This document shows positions 25,071-33,100 of a stretch of DNA of 64,000 bases, piece by piece. The translations under genes were made by a program, and so were the position numbers. A model generated the notes under the pieces. It saw nothing but the letters and a program-made list of their open reading frames with translations, was not told the origin of the DNA and searched no databases. Position 1 is the first letter of the stretch. Every line of letters starts with the position of its first letter. This stretch comes from Ruminococcus_C sp963590855 (GTDB taxonomy: Bacteria > Bacillota > Clostridia > Oscillospirales > Ruminococcaceae), in contig CAVAQT010000012.1 of the NCBI GenBank assembly GCA_963590855.1, positions 1 through 64,000 on the forward strand, given 5' to 3'.

Positions 25071-25954
25071 GATGCCACCCGGCACAGCGTCTGCACCCTG
25101 CCCTGTTCCCTGCCGGACAGAACTGCCGCATACTGAAACACGCCCTTGTCCAACAGCTGTTTCAACACCGGACGGTGCTCCAGGTCGTCCCACGAGGCAG
25201 CATGCGCAGATGCGATCACCGGCACACCACATCCATGCAGGCGCAGAATGGCTTCGGCATCCGCTTCGCTACTGATCTCATCACAGACCAGCACTTCCGG
25301 TGTCAGCACTCGGAGCGCCGTCAACAAGCCCTCTGCCCGGGGAAAGCCGTCTAGCACATCGGTGTGCAGTCCCACATCATACTGGGGCACGCCGTGATGC
25401 ACGGCGGCGATCTCACTGCGCTCATCCACCAGTGTGAGCCGCCAGGATGCGCCCAGAAGGCGGCAAAGGTCACGAAGCATTGTTGTCTTGCCCGATCCCA
25501 CAGCGCCTGCCAGAAGCAGGCTGGAGGGCTTCTCAGCGCATGTCTGCCGGAAGAGCGATTCGGCACAGCCAGTCACCGCGTGAGAGACCCGAAAATTCAG
25601 ACCGCTGATATGGCGCATCTGCACCAGTTTTCCCTCCCGATAGACCGCCGACCCGGCAATGCCCACCCGGTTTCCGCCGGCAATGGTCACAAAGCCCTCG
25701 GCGATCTCTTTTGCATAGCGGTAGATGGAATATTCGCACACCGCCTGGAACACCTGCTCCACGGCTTTCTGGGAAAGCGGATGCGCCGGGTCTATAGGCT
25801 TTTCTCTGCCATGCAGAAGCATGCACACCGGGCGCTCTGCGCGCAGGCGTATCTCCTGGATCTGCGCCTGCTCTGACGGCGGCAGCTGCTGTATCCGGCT
25901 GCGTACCTGCGGAGGCAGATAGCGCAATACGTTTTGTATCCCTTGCTGTTCCAT
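25067..25954 (-). CDS. spoIIIAA: Stage III sporulation protein AA, ATPase
   Basis: Secretion-type ATPase of the mother cell. 295 residues. Walker A GAVGSGKTTM and the acidic box VDERSEIA are intact, as are RLRAERP near the N-terminus and the VCDEISSEADAE Walker B. ATG 25954 has AGGAGG upstream. First gene of a complete AA-AH operon with no frameshift or missing member, which argues for selection on the pathway even though cellulolytic ruminococci are usually described as non-sporing. Confidence 0.95.
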   Translation of the reverse strand: MEQQGIQNVLRYLPPQVRSRIQQLPPSEQAQIQEIRLRAERPVCMLLHGREKPIDPAHPLSQKAVEQVFQAVCEYSIYRYAKEIAEGFVTIAGGNRVGIAGSAVYREGKLVQMRHISGLNFRVSHAVTGCAESLFRQTCAEKPSSLLLAGAVGSGKTTMLRDLCRLLGASWRLTLVDERSEIAAVHHGVPQYDVGLHTDVLDGFPRAEGLLTALRVLTPEVLVCDEISSEADAEAILRLHGCGVPVIASAHAASWDDLEHRPVLKQLLDKGVFQYAAVLSGREQGRVQTLCRVAS

Positions 25955-25996
25955 ACGTCCTCCTGTTTGTCCTGGGTTGTCCCCTGTGTTTGTCCC

Positions 25997-26025
25997 ATTC
26001 TATGCGCGGCGGCGGACGAGTATGC
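25997..26025 (-). promoter_or_regulatory. Sigma-E-type promoter of the spoIIIA operon
   Basis: Minus-strand -35 GCATACT (26025-26019), 14-nt spacer, -10 CATAGAAT (26004-25997). The B. subtilis sigma-E consensus is about KMATATT-N14-CATACAMT, so 6 of 7 and 7 of 8 positions agree. The start would fall some 35 nt before the spoIIIAA codon, and the -35 abuts the acetyltransferase terminator. sigma-E also drives this operon in B. subtilis. Confidence 0.65.
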
Positions 26026-26062
26026 AAAAAACCTCCGTGCACCGGTTCAGGTACACGGAGGT
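26026..26062 (-). terminator. Intrinsic terminator downstream of the acetyltransferase
   Basis: 9-bp stem ACCTCCGTG / CACGGAGGT (26031-26039 / 26054-26062) followed on the minus strand by TTTTTTG. It separates the acetyltransferase transcript from the spoIIIA promoter. Confidence 0.8.
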
Positions 26063-26170
26063 CATAAAATTATGGAAGCTGCCGGCTGTGTTTCGGAAAG
26101 CCTGTGGAGAGAAACCCTTTTGAAAAAAGACTCTCCCAGTAAGCTGTCCCAACACAGTCGGCAACTTGAA

Positions 26171-26608
26171 TTACAGTGTCAGCTGCATCTGGATATGCGG
26201 AATGCCGTCTTCCAGAAATTCTTCTGATGTTTGCAGGAATCCAGCTTTTTCATAGAGATGGCGTGCATAAGTCTGTGCTTCGATGGTAATTTTATCTGCT
26301 CCAAATTTTTCCTTTGCGACATTGACCGCAGCTGCAACAATTTGACTTCCCAGTCCGCACCGGCGCTTTACTGCGATCACACGCCCAATTGCAGCAGAAT
26401 CGAAAGTCACCCCCGGCGGCAGCACCCGTGCATAGGCTTTGATTCCGGTTTCATCTTTGAGCCACACATGATAGGCCGCCTTGTCCGCATCATCTGCCTC
26501 CTGATACGGACAATTTTGCTCCACAACGAAAACAGAGATCCGCAGTTTATAGATCTCAAATAATTCTTCCGCACTTAACTCGGAAAAATGTTTTACCATC
26601 AGTTCCAT
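26171..26608 (-). CDS. GNAT acetyltransferase, ElaA-like
   Basis: 145-residue Gcn5-type N-acetyltransferase. FEIYKLRISVFVVEQNC is the ElaA/YjcF-type opening, YARVLPP and the acetyl-CoA loop RRCGLGSQI follow, and HLYEKAGF is the last conserved segment. The substrate is unknown. ATG 26608 follows GGGGAGA by 4 nt. A terminator lies ~110 nt downstream. It may share a transcript with the small genes upstream (26636-27477). Confidence 0.85.
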   Translation of the reverse strand: MELMVKHFSELSAEELFEIYKLRISVFVVEQNCPYQEADDADKAAYHVWLKDETGIKAYARVLPPGVTFDSAAIGRVIAVKRRCGLGSQIVAAAVNVAKEKFGADKITIEAQTYARHLYEKAGFLQTSEEFLEDGIPHIQMQLTL

Positions 26609-26635
26609 TCTATCTCCCCACAATTCCACTGCATT

Positions 26636-26827
26636 TTACATATGCTGCCGGCAATACTTATGCACCCAGTCAAATGCCTCTTCTTCGCAGTCGGTTTTCT
26701 CTACATACTGAAAATATTTTTCAGCGAGTGCATCATCAGAAAGCTGTTCCAATTCGTTTTTTTCGCAGACATTTTTTCTCAGCAGATACTGCTCGTATGC
26801 TTCTATCCAGACAGGCCCTCTTGCCAT
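26636..26827 (-). CDS. Small soluble protein, unknown
   Basis: 63 residues, acidic and helical, with three Cys (20, 46 and 58) and a C-terminal DWVHKYCRQHM. No family recognised. AAGGAG lies 11 nt upstream, slightly far. Spaced 27 nt from both neighbours, it looks like part of a cluster of small genes. Confidence 0.5.
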   Translation of the reverse strand: MARGPVWIEAYEQYLLRKNVCEKNELEQLSDDALAEKYFQYVEKTDCEEEAFDWVHKYCRQHM

Positions 26828-26854
26828 ACCGCCGTCATCTCCTTATTTTGCCGA

Positions 26855-27022
26855 TTACGAATCCCGATTCTCTATCGCATAGATCACGCAGGCAATTCCG
26901 GCGATCATCGAAAACAAGATCGCTCCCCCCATCGGCGCATCCAGAACCGAACCGAGAAAGAATCCGGCGATCCCGGCAAGGCACATCACGATAACAGATA
27001 CGATAGTTTTAAATTTTTTCAT
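26855..27022 (-). CDS. Small membrane protein, unknown
   Basis: 55 residues with two helices (about 5-26 and 31-50) joined by LDAPMGG, a basic start (MKKFK) and a polar end. ATG 27022 follows GAGGAGAAATGCTAC. No function can be assigned. Confidence 0.55.
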   Translation of the reverse strand: MKKFKTIVSVIVMCLAGIAGFFLGSVLDAPMGGAILFSMIAGIACVIYAIENRDS

Positions 27023-27105
27023 GTAGCATTTCTCCTCAAACAAACTGGAAGTTGTAAGTGATTTAAAGGAAAATTTGGTTTTAATCAATGCGGTAAACCC
27101 GGGAT

Positions 27106-27477
27106 TTATTCTTCAAAACTTTTGGGGTCTAACAGATAAGCTATATCATCTTGAAATTTTAGTGGTATTCTGTTTCTCTTTTTTTCAATAAGTGGAAATG
27201 GTGGTAACTCATAGCTCATCAGTAATTCTATTGCATCTTCTATTACATCATCTTCATTTGGTTCAGTAATCACTGTTTGTAACAATAACACTAAATCATC
27301 ATGAATATCACTTATATCCTGCTGATAATATGGATCCATAAACCAATCTAAACAAAAAAGCATACTGAGTTTTCTTTGGGTATCATCTCCAAGTAATACC
27401 TTTGCAATTTCACATATTCCTTTTCTGACAATATCTCTATCTTTGTCTGTATATGTAACAAATCTGCCATTCTCCAT
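27106..27477 (-). CDS. Unknown AT-rich acidic protein (possible immunity-type protein)
   Basis: 123 residues, helical and strongly acidic, without signal peptide or membrane helix. The second half, EDAIELLMSYELPPFPLIE then a DDIAYLLDP end, recalls small immunity or Imm-like proteins of Firmicutes, but this is an impression, not an assignment. ATG 27477 follows GGGGAG by 7 nt. Its codons are far more AT-rich than the flanking thiN and spoIIIA genes, and the 110 bases upstream are AT-rich too, a sign of acquisition. No toxin-like gene is adjacent. Confidence 0.6.
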   Translation of the reverse strand: MENGRFVTYTDKDRDIVRKGICEIAKVLLGDDTQRKLSMLFCLDWFMDPYYQQDISDIHDDLVLLLQTVITEPNEDDVIEDAIELLMSYELPPFPLIEKKRNRIPLKFQDDIAYLLDPKSFEE

Positions 27478-27589
27478 AATTATACTCCCCAATTGAAATT
27501 ACTGGATTATAACTTTTTAATTATTCAAATTCTTTTTTACTTACTTAAGTCCCAATTTAAACCAGTTCGTTAAATTCCGATTTGTCGCA

Positions 27590-28207
27590 TCAATCCCTCG
27601 CATACACCACCAGCAGATCGCCCTTTCCCACCGTCACCGCTGCATTCTCTGCCAGGATCTCATTGCTGACCCCCAGCGGAAACGCATTGGAAAATGTCCC
27701 GTGGCGCAGCGGATACGCCACGCCCTCCAGCGTCACGTCCTCACACTGTTCTGTCATGGCAAACAGAGAAAAGTACATGCCCTCCCGTTTGGGATAGACT
27801 GCCGTTCCGCTGCGTTGGAGAGTGACCCAGTGGGCATGATCTACCAGAACGCCCTGTGCACCGCGGTCTGCCAGAAAGCGGAGCATCTGGAGATTCGCCA
27901 CGGTGTGATCCAGTCTGCCGCCCAGCGCACCGTAAAACACCAGCCGCCGGCAGCCCTTGGAAAGGGCATACTTCGCCGCCAGCAGAATATCCGTGTCATC
28001 CTTCATAGGTGAAAACGGTTCTACATTCTCGCCCTCCGGCACGCTGCCCAGAGAGTCGAAGTCGCCCACGATCCAATCCGGCACAATGCCCAACGCCTGG
28101 GCCAGCTTCACTCCGGCATCCGCGCAGACATAGAGGTCTGCCGCCGGGACAGTCGGCTGCTGCTCCGGCGACACCGGCGCTCCGGCAAAAATCACTGCCT
28201 GTTTCAT
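27590..28207 (-). CDS. thiN: Thiamine pyrophosphokinase
   Basis: Transfers pyrophosphate from ATP to thiamine. 205 residues. The N-terminal catalytic domain has CADAGVKLAQALG, PDWIVGDFDSL and KDDTDILLA; the C-terminal binding domain has GTFSNAF. ATG 28207 overlaps the rsgA stop as ATGA. It ends the yicC-thiN operon, the usual partner of rsgA in Firmicutes (rpe, often between them, is missing). Confidence 0.93.
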   Translation of the reverse strand: MKQAVIFAGAPVSPEQQPTVPAADLYVCADAGVKLAQALGIVPDWIVGDFDSLGSVPEGENVEPFSPMKDDTDILLAAKYALSKGCRRLVFYGALGGRLDHTVANLQMLRFLADRGAQGVLVDHAHWVTLQRSGTAVYPKREGMYFSLFAMTEQCEDVTLEGVAYPLRHGTFSNAFPLGVSNEILAENAAVTVGKGDLLVVYARD

Positions 28208-29097
28208 GATTCCCACGCCTTTCGCTGTTTTGCCGTCTGATACAGAGAAACATAAGCGTCATGACGGCTCTTTGCAATTTTTCCTGCCCGGACTGCCTCC
28301 ACCACAGCACAGCCCTTTTCGCACACATGGGCACAGTCACTGAACCGGCACTGCCCCAGATAGGGCTGAAACTCCGGGAAGCAGTCGGCAATGCGCTCTT
28401 TTTCCATTTGGAGATACTGCTCCACCTCAAAGGTAGAAAAGCCCGGTGTGTCCGCTAGATAGCCGCCGGCGCAGGGATACAGCTGTACCTGGCGCGTGGT
28501 ATGTCTGCCGCGCCCAAGCTTTTCGCTGATCTCTCCGGTGGCGAGGTGCAGCTCCGGCGCAATGGCATTGAGCAGTGTGGATTTTCCCACGCCGGAGTTG
28601 CCGGTCATCATGCTGATCTTTCCGTCCAGCAGTGCCGCCACAGCGTTCACCGTCTCCGGCTTTGCATAATCCACAAAGTATACCGGAATTCCTGCGTTTT
28701 GGTACAGCTGCGCCAGCTTCTCACCCGGATCTAAGTCCGTTTTGGTGAGGATCACTGCCGGCTGTATCTCCTGATAGATGGCGATGGTCAGAAAGGAATC
28801 CAGCAGCAGCAGATTGGGAGAAGGATGACAGGTAGATGTCACAAAAAAGATCTGATCCAGATTGGAGACCGGCGGACGCAGAATGCTGTTTTTCCGGGGC
28901 AGGATCTCTGCGATCACGCCATCCTCGGACAGCCGTACATAGTCGCCGACATAGGGCGTGATGCCGCGCTTGCGGAATACGCCTCTGGCTTTACAGGTGC
29001 AGATACCGGAAGAGGTCTCTACCGTATAGAGACCTCCCACCGATGTGATAATTCTGCCCTGAGCCTCTTCTGGAATTGCTACAGGGAGTTTTGTCAT
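28204..29097 (-). CDS. rsgA: Ribosome small subunit-dependent GTPase RsgA
   Basis: Circularly permuted GTPase that checks late 30S assembly. 297 residues: an N-terminal OB fold (about 10-70), G4 TKTDLD before G1 GNSGVGKST, then G3 DTPGFST, and a C-terminal zinc site (CRFSDCAHVCEKGC). ATG 29097 lies 5 bases past the prkC stop. In B. subtilis (CpgA) it is a PrkC substrate, and the kinase gene is directly upstream here. Confidence 0.95.
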   Translation of the reverse strand: MTKLPVAIPEEAQGRIITSVGGLYTVETSSGICTCKARGVFRKRGITPYVGDYVRLSEDGVIAEILPRKNSILRPPVSNLDQIFFVTSTCHPSPNLLLLDSFLTIAIYQEIQPAVILTKTDLDPGEKLAQLYQNAGIPVYFVDYAKPETVNAVAALLDGKISMMTGNSGVGKSTLLNAIAPELHLATGEISEKLGRGRHTTRQVQLYPCAGGYLADTPGFSTFEVEQYLQMEKERIADCFPEFQPYLGQCRFSDCAHVCEKGCAVVEAVRAGKIAKSRHDAYVSLYQTAKQRKAWES

Positions 29098-29101
29098 CGT
29101 C

Positions 29102-31207
29102 TTACTGTACCTCCTCTGGTGCAGCAGTTGTTTCTGCCGGCGTGGTTGCCGGAACGGTCTGTACTGCGACACCTGCAAGTGCGCCTGCAATGTTCTCGCT
29201 GGAAGCGGTAAAACTCTTATTGGCAAAGTCAAAGGTATAAGTGCCGAGGACTTCCGTCTTGCCGCTCTGGGCACTGGTGATAGAAACCTTTACCACCTTG
29301 CTGCCCTTGCCCTGTACCTTAACGCTGACAGACGCATCTGTCAGGCTCTCTGCCACGAACTGACGGGAAGCGATCACGCCGTCCTCATCTGTGGTAAAAC
29401 TCAGGGTGTACATACCGCTCATTTCAGAGACCGGCAGATTTTCCAGGCCATAGGTCACTTCGCCCTCCGGCTCTTCGCCGTTGCTGACAGTCAGCTTAAT
29501 GGTAGAACCAGAAGCGACCACCTTACCCGGTTCCGGATCCTGCTCTGTGACGATGCCCTTTTCCTCAGAAGAAGATGCTTCGGTGATCTCCAGCTTCAGC
29601 TTTCTGCCTTCGGCTTCCTTCTGCGCATCCTCCTGGCTCATGCCAACGAATTTCGGCACATCTGTCTCATCGACTGCAATGCCCTGGCTGACATAGATCA
29701 CCACGCTGGAGCCGACCGGAACTTCTTCGTTCATTGCCGGGTCTGTCCGGATGACATGATCTGCCTCAATGTTTTCCTCTGAGGTACTCTGGGTCTTTTT
29801 CTGCTCTGCGGTCAGTCCCAGTGCACTGAGGGCATCCTCTGCTTCCTGTGCAGTATAGTTGGTGAGATCCGGGATCTGTACCTTCTGCACGCCCTTGCTG
29901 ACAGCAACGGCAAGCTCGATCTTGCCGTCCTTGTTCTTCTTCACGAACTGACCGGCTTCAATGCTCTGCTTATAGATGATGTTCTCTTCGTACTTGTCCG
30001 TGTATTCCTGCTCTGCCACCTCAAATTCAATATTGGGGTAGTTCAGCACAGCGTCGTCATAGTTCATGCCGATGACCTTCGGCACTTCGTCAGTAGAACC
30101 GCTGGAACCGTTTGTGCCCTGTCCCACCAACAGGAAGATCACGATCGCTGCCACAACGACCACAACAATAGTCACGGCGGTCAGGATGGGGACAACCAGA
30201 GACTTGGACTGTTCCGGCTCCGGTTCATTTCCCTCTGCATAGTCGTTGTCATAATACTCCGGTTCATTGCTGCGGCCATAGGTCGGATTGCCGCGCTGCG
30301 GCGCTCTGCCGCTTTCCGGCGGCGTAAAGTACTGCGTCGGCTCAGGCGCGTTATAATAGCCGAAAATGATCTGATTGTTCTGCTTGAACGCCTCGATATC
30401 CCGGATCATGTCTGCCGCCGTCTGATACCGCTTGGAAGCATCCTTTTCCATGGCATGCATGATGATCTCTTCCAGACCGGAGGGAATGTTCGGATTGATA
30501 TCCCGGGGACGCACTGCCACATTCTGCATATGCATCACTGCAATGGAGACCGGATTGTCCGTATCGAAAGGCTTTCTGCCGGTGAGCATTTCATAGAACA
30601 TGACACCCACAGAATAGAGGTCGCTCTTGGCATCCGTCACATCACCGCGCGCCTGTTCCGGGCTGATATAGTGCACCGTTCCGATGGCCTGGTCAGTAGC
30701 GGTGCGGCTTTCCTCCCGGGCAAACTTGGCGATGCCGAAGTCCATGACCTTAATGGTGCCGTCTGTCAGCAGCATGATGTTCTGGGGCTTGATGTCCCGG
30801 TGCACAATGCCGCGGCTGTGGGCATGCTGAAGCGCACGGAGAATCTGGATAACGAAGTGCACGGCATCTTTCCAGTTCAGGACATGCTCGCTGTCGATGT
30901 AGTCTTTCAGCGTGATGCCGTCAATAAACTCCATGACGATATACTGCATCTTATCCGAAAAGCCCATGTCATAGATCTTCACGATATTCGGGTGGGACAT
31001 CATGGCGATCGCCTTGGACTCATCCCGGAAGCGGCGCTGAAATTCCTCGCTCTCTGAATATTCCTGCTTGAGGATCTTTACAGCGACTGCACGGTTGTCC
31101 AGCACATCTACCGCACGGTAGACATCGGCCATACCGCCCTCGCCCACCAGTTCTGTCAGTTCATAGCGGCCGTCCAGGCGTGTTCCTATGAGTTTATCCT
31201 TGTCCAT
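29102..31207 (-). CDS. prkC: Membrane Ser/Thr kinase with PASTA domains
   Basis: Senses muropeptides or lipid II through extracellular PASTA domains and phosphorylates wall, growth and translation proteins. Cytoplasmic Hanks kinase (1-275): GEGGMADVY loop, Lys44, HRD with Asp138, DFG 156-158. A juxtamembrane linker with Gln/Pro/Gly and many Tyr follows, then one helix (338-361) and three PASTA repeats (about 375-440, 442-507, 510-576). The last ~120 residues are an extra extracellular domain with a Thr/Ala/Pro end, more than in B. subtilis PrkC. I use ATG 31207, 10 nt from GGAGG; ATG 31216 is too close to it. Confidence 0.95.
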   Translation of the reverse strand: MDKDKLIGTRLDGRYELTELVGEGGMADVYRAVDVLDNRAVAVKILKQEYSESEEFQRRFRDESKAIAMMSHPNIVKIYDMGFSDKMQYIVMEFIDGITLKDYIDSEHVLNWKDAVHFVIQILRALQHAHSRGIVHRDIKPQNIMLLTDGTIKVMDFGIAKFAREESRTATDQAIGTVHYISPEQARGDVTDAKSDLYSVGVMFYEMLTGRKPFDTDNPVSIAVMHMQNVAVRPRDINPNIPSGLEEIIMHAMEKDASKRYQTAADMIRDIEAFKQNNQIIFGYYNAPEPTQYFTPPESGRAPQRGNPTYGRSNEPEYYDNDYAEGNEPEPEQSKSLVVPILTAVTIVVVVVAAIVIFLLVGQGTNGSSGSTDEVPKVIGMNYDDAVLNYPNIEFEVAEQEYTDKYEENIIYKQSIEAGQFVKKNKDGKIELAVAVSKGVQKVQIPDLTNYTAQEAEDALSALGLTAEQKKTQSTSEENIEADHVIRTDPAMNEEVPVGSSVVIYVSQGIAVDETDVPKFVGMSQEDAQKEAEGRKLKLEITEASSSEEKGIVTEQDPEPGKVVASGSTIKLTVSNGEEPEGEVTYGLENLPVSEMSGMYTLSFTTDEDGVIASRQFVAESLTDASVSVKVQGKGSKVVKVSITSAQSGKTEVLGTYTFDFANKSFTASSENIAGALAGVAVQTVPATTPAETTAAPEEVQ

Positions 31208-31212
31208 CGTTT

Positions 31213-31965
31213 TCATTCCTCCGTTTTATGTGACACAGTTGCGACCGCAACTGAAATATTATCTCGTCCGCCTTTTTCCAGTGCAGCATCGATCAGCTTT
31301 TGTGCTATCTCTTCATCTGGCAGTGCCTCCGCCAGGATCTCCTGGATCTCTGCATCCGAGCAGAATCCGGAAAGTCCGTCTGAGCAAAGCATCAGACGCC
31401 ATTCCTGATCCGGTTTCAGATCCAGACGGAAAAAGTCCGGGCAGACCGTCCGCTCCACGCCGACCGCCTTTATGAGCATATGCCGCTGGGGATGCGTCTC
31501 CATTTCTGCTTCTGTGATCTCGCCTTTTTCCATGAGCATGTGCACGACTGTGTGATCTGTCGTTACCTGTTCCATGACGCCGTCTGTCAGAAAATACGCC
31601 CGGCTGTCGCCCACGTTTGCCACTGCGATGTACTCCGGCGATGCATAGGCAGCCACACAGGTCGTGCCCATGCCGAAATTCTGATAATCCATGCGGGCAG
31701 TGGTATAAACAACAGAATTGGCGGCAGAGACCGAAGAAAGCAGCAGTGACCGGATGCTGTAGGCATCCATATCCTCTGTATAGCCCTCTTCAAAATGTTC
31801 AAAGAAAACATCCGTCGCCATAGAGCTTGCCTTGCTGCCGGAGCGCTCACCGCCCATGCCGTCACAGACGACCAGCAGCAGCGCATCCCCGAACTGGCGT
31901 ATCCCCACACGATCCTGATTTTCATCCCGGATATATCCGATATGCGTTTGCGATGCACTCGTCAA
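31213..31965 (-). CDS. stp: PP2C-type Ser/Thr phosphatase
   Basis: Partner phosphatase of PrkC. 250 residues, with metal-binding RDENQDR, VCDGMGGERSG, VGDSRAYF, LMLCSDGLSGF and the C-terminal GGRDNISV. The likely start is TTG 31965, with GGAGG 8 nt upstream; the ATGs at 31986 and 31980 have no ribosome site, and the GGAGG would lie inside the coding region. The PP2C core begins ten residues later, as usual. Its stop is 5 bases from the prkC start. Confidence 0.94.
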   Translation of the reverse strand: MTSASQTHIGYIRDENQDRVGIRQFGDALLLVVCDGMGGERSGSKASSMATDVFFEHFEEGYTEDMDAYSIRSLLLSSVSAANSVVYTTARMDYQNFGMGTTCVAAYASPEYIAVANVGDSRAYFLTDGVMEQVTTDHTVVHMLMEKGEITEAEMETHPQRHMLIKAVGVERTVCPDFFRLDLKPDQEWRLMLCSDGLSGFCSDAEIQEILAEALPDEEIAQKLIDAALEKGGRDNISVAVATVSHKTEE

Positions 31966-32025
31966 CGATACCACCTCCATAAGCATTCAGACAGACTCTG
32001 CGAGCCTGTTGCTGTAAATCGATCC

Positions 32026-33078
32026 TTATTCCGATGTTTCTGTTTTTCTCTGCGCGTCGGCATCCCGGCGCAGCTGACCGCATGCCGCCTGGATATCACT
32101 GCCCAGTGTCCGGCGGATGGTGGCGTTGATGCCCAATCCGGTCAGCTCTTTCTGAAACCGCTCCACATCCTTCCGGAAGGAACGGAAAGACCGCTCCTTA
32201 ATGGGATTGACCGGGATCAGATTCACATGGCACTGCATGCCGCAAAGCCGCTCTGCCAGCTGTCCGGCATCCGCCGTTGTATTGTTCACGCCGTTGATTA
32301 CCGCATACTCAATGGTCACACGCCGTCCGGTGGTGTCAAAGTAATAGCGGCAGGCATCCAGCAGTTCTTCTACCGGATACCGCCGGTTCACCGGCATGAT
32401 CTCGCTGCGCCGCGCATTCTCCGGGCTGTGGAGCGAGACAGAAAGCGTTACGCCCAGCCGCAGATCTGCCAGCTGGCGGATCTGGGGCACCAGCCCGCAG
32501 GTGGAAAGCGCCGCGTGCCGCAGGCTCATCTGCATACCGTCGGGATGGGACAGAAGCCGAAAGAACTGCACCACATTGTCAAAATTGTCCAGCGGCTCAC
32601 CGATGCCCATGAGCACAATGCTGTCAATGCGGCATCCGGCATCCCGCTGGGTCTCATAAATTTGCAGCAGCAGCTCTGACGGCAGAAGATCCCGGACATA
32701 GCCGGCGATGGTAGAAGCACAGAACTGACACCCCATGCGGCAGCCCACCTGGGTGGAAATGCAGAGACTTTTTCCGTGGTGATACTCCATGAGGACAGTC
32801 TCTACAAAATTGCCATCGGGCAGTTCATATAAGTATTTTACCGTATCATCCGCAGCAGATGCAAGCTTTCTTGCAATATTTAGTCTGTTTATACAAAATT
32901 TCTCGTTCAGCTTCTGCCGAAGTTGGAGAGAAAGTGTAGTCATTTGGTCAAAACTGGTCACTTGTTTCTGATGAAGCCAGGAAAAAAGCTGTTTTGCCCG
33001 GAATTTCGGTTCGCCCATTTCTGCCAGGTATTGTCCCAGCATTTCCGGGGACAAGGATAAAATGTCGATTTTTTCCAT
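32026..33078 (-). CDS. rlmN: Dual-specificity RNA methyltransferase RlmN
   Basis: Radical-SAM enzyme making m2A2503 in 23S rRNA and m2A37 in some tRNAs. 350 residues. The cluster motif is CRMGCQFC, GIGEPLDNFDNV is the SAM loop, and the methyl-carrying Cys sits in the C-terminal AACGQLR. ATG 33078 follows AAAGGAG. rsmB-rlmN-stp-prkC is the standard Firmicute order. Confidence 0.96.
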   Translation of the reverse strand: MEKIDILSLSPEMLGQYLAEMGEPKFRAKQLFSWLHQKQVTSFDQMTTLSLQLRQKLNEKFCINRLNIARKLASAADDTVKYLYELPDGNFVETVLMEYHHGKSLCISTQVGCRMGCQFCASTIAGYVRDLLPSELLLQIYETQRDAGCRIDSIVLMGIGEPLDNFDNVVQFFRLLSHPDGMQMSLRHAALSTCGLVPQIRQLADLRLGVTLSVSLHSPENARRSEIMPVNRRYPVEELLDACRYYFDTTGRRVTIEYAVINGVNNTTADAGQLAERLCGMQCHVNLIPVNPIKERSFRSFRKDVERFQKELTGLGINATIRRTLGSDIQAACGQLRRDADAQRKTETSE

Positions 33079-33100
33079 GGGAATGCTCCTTTCAGAAATG

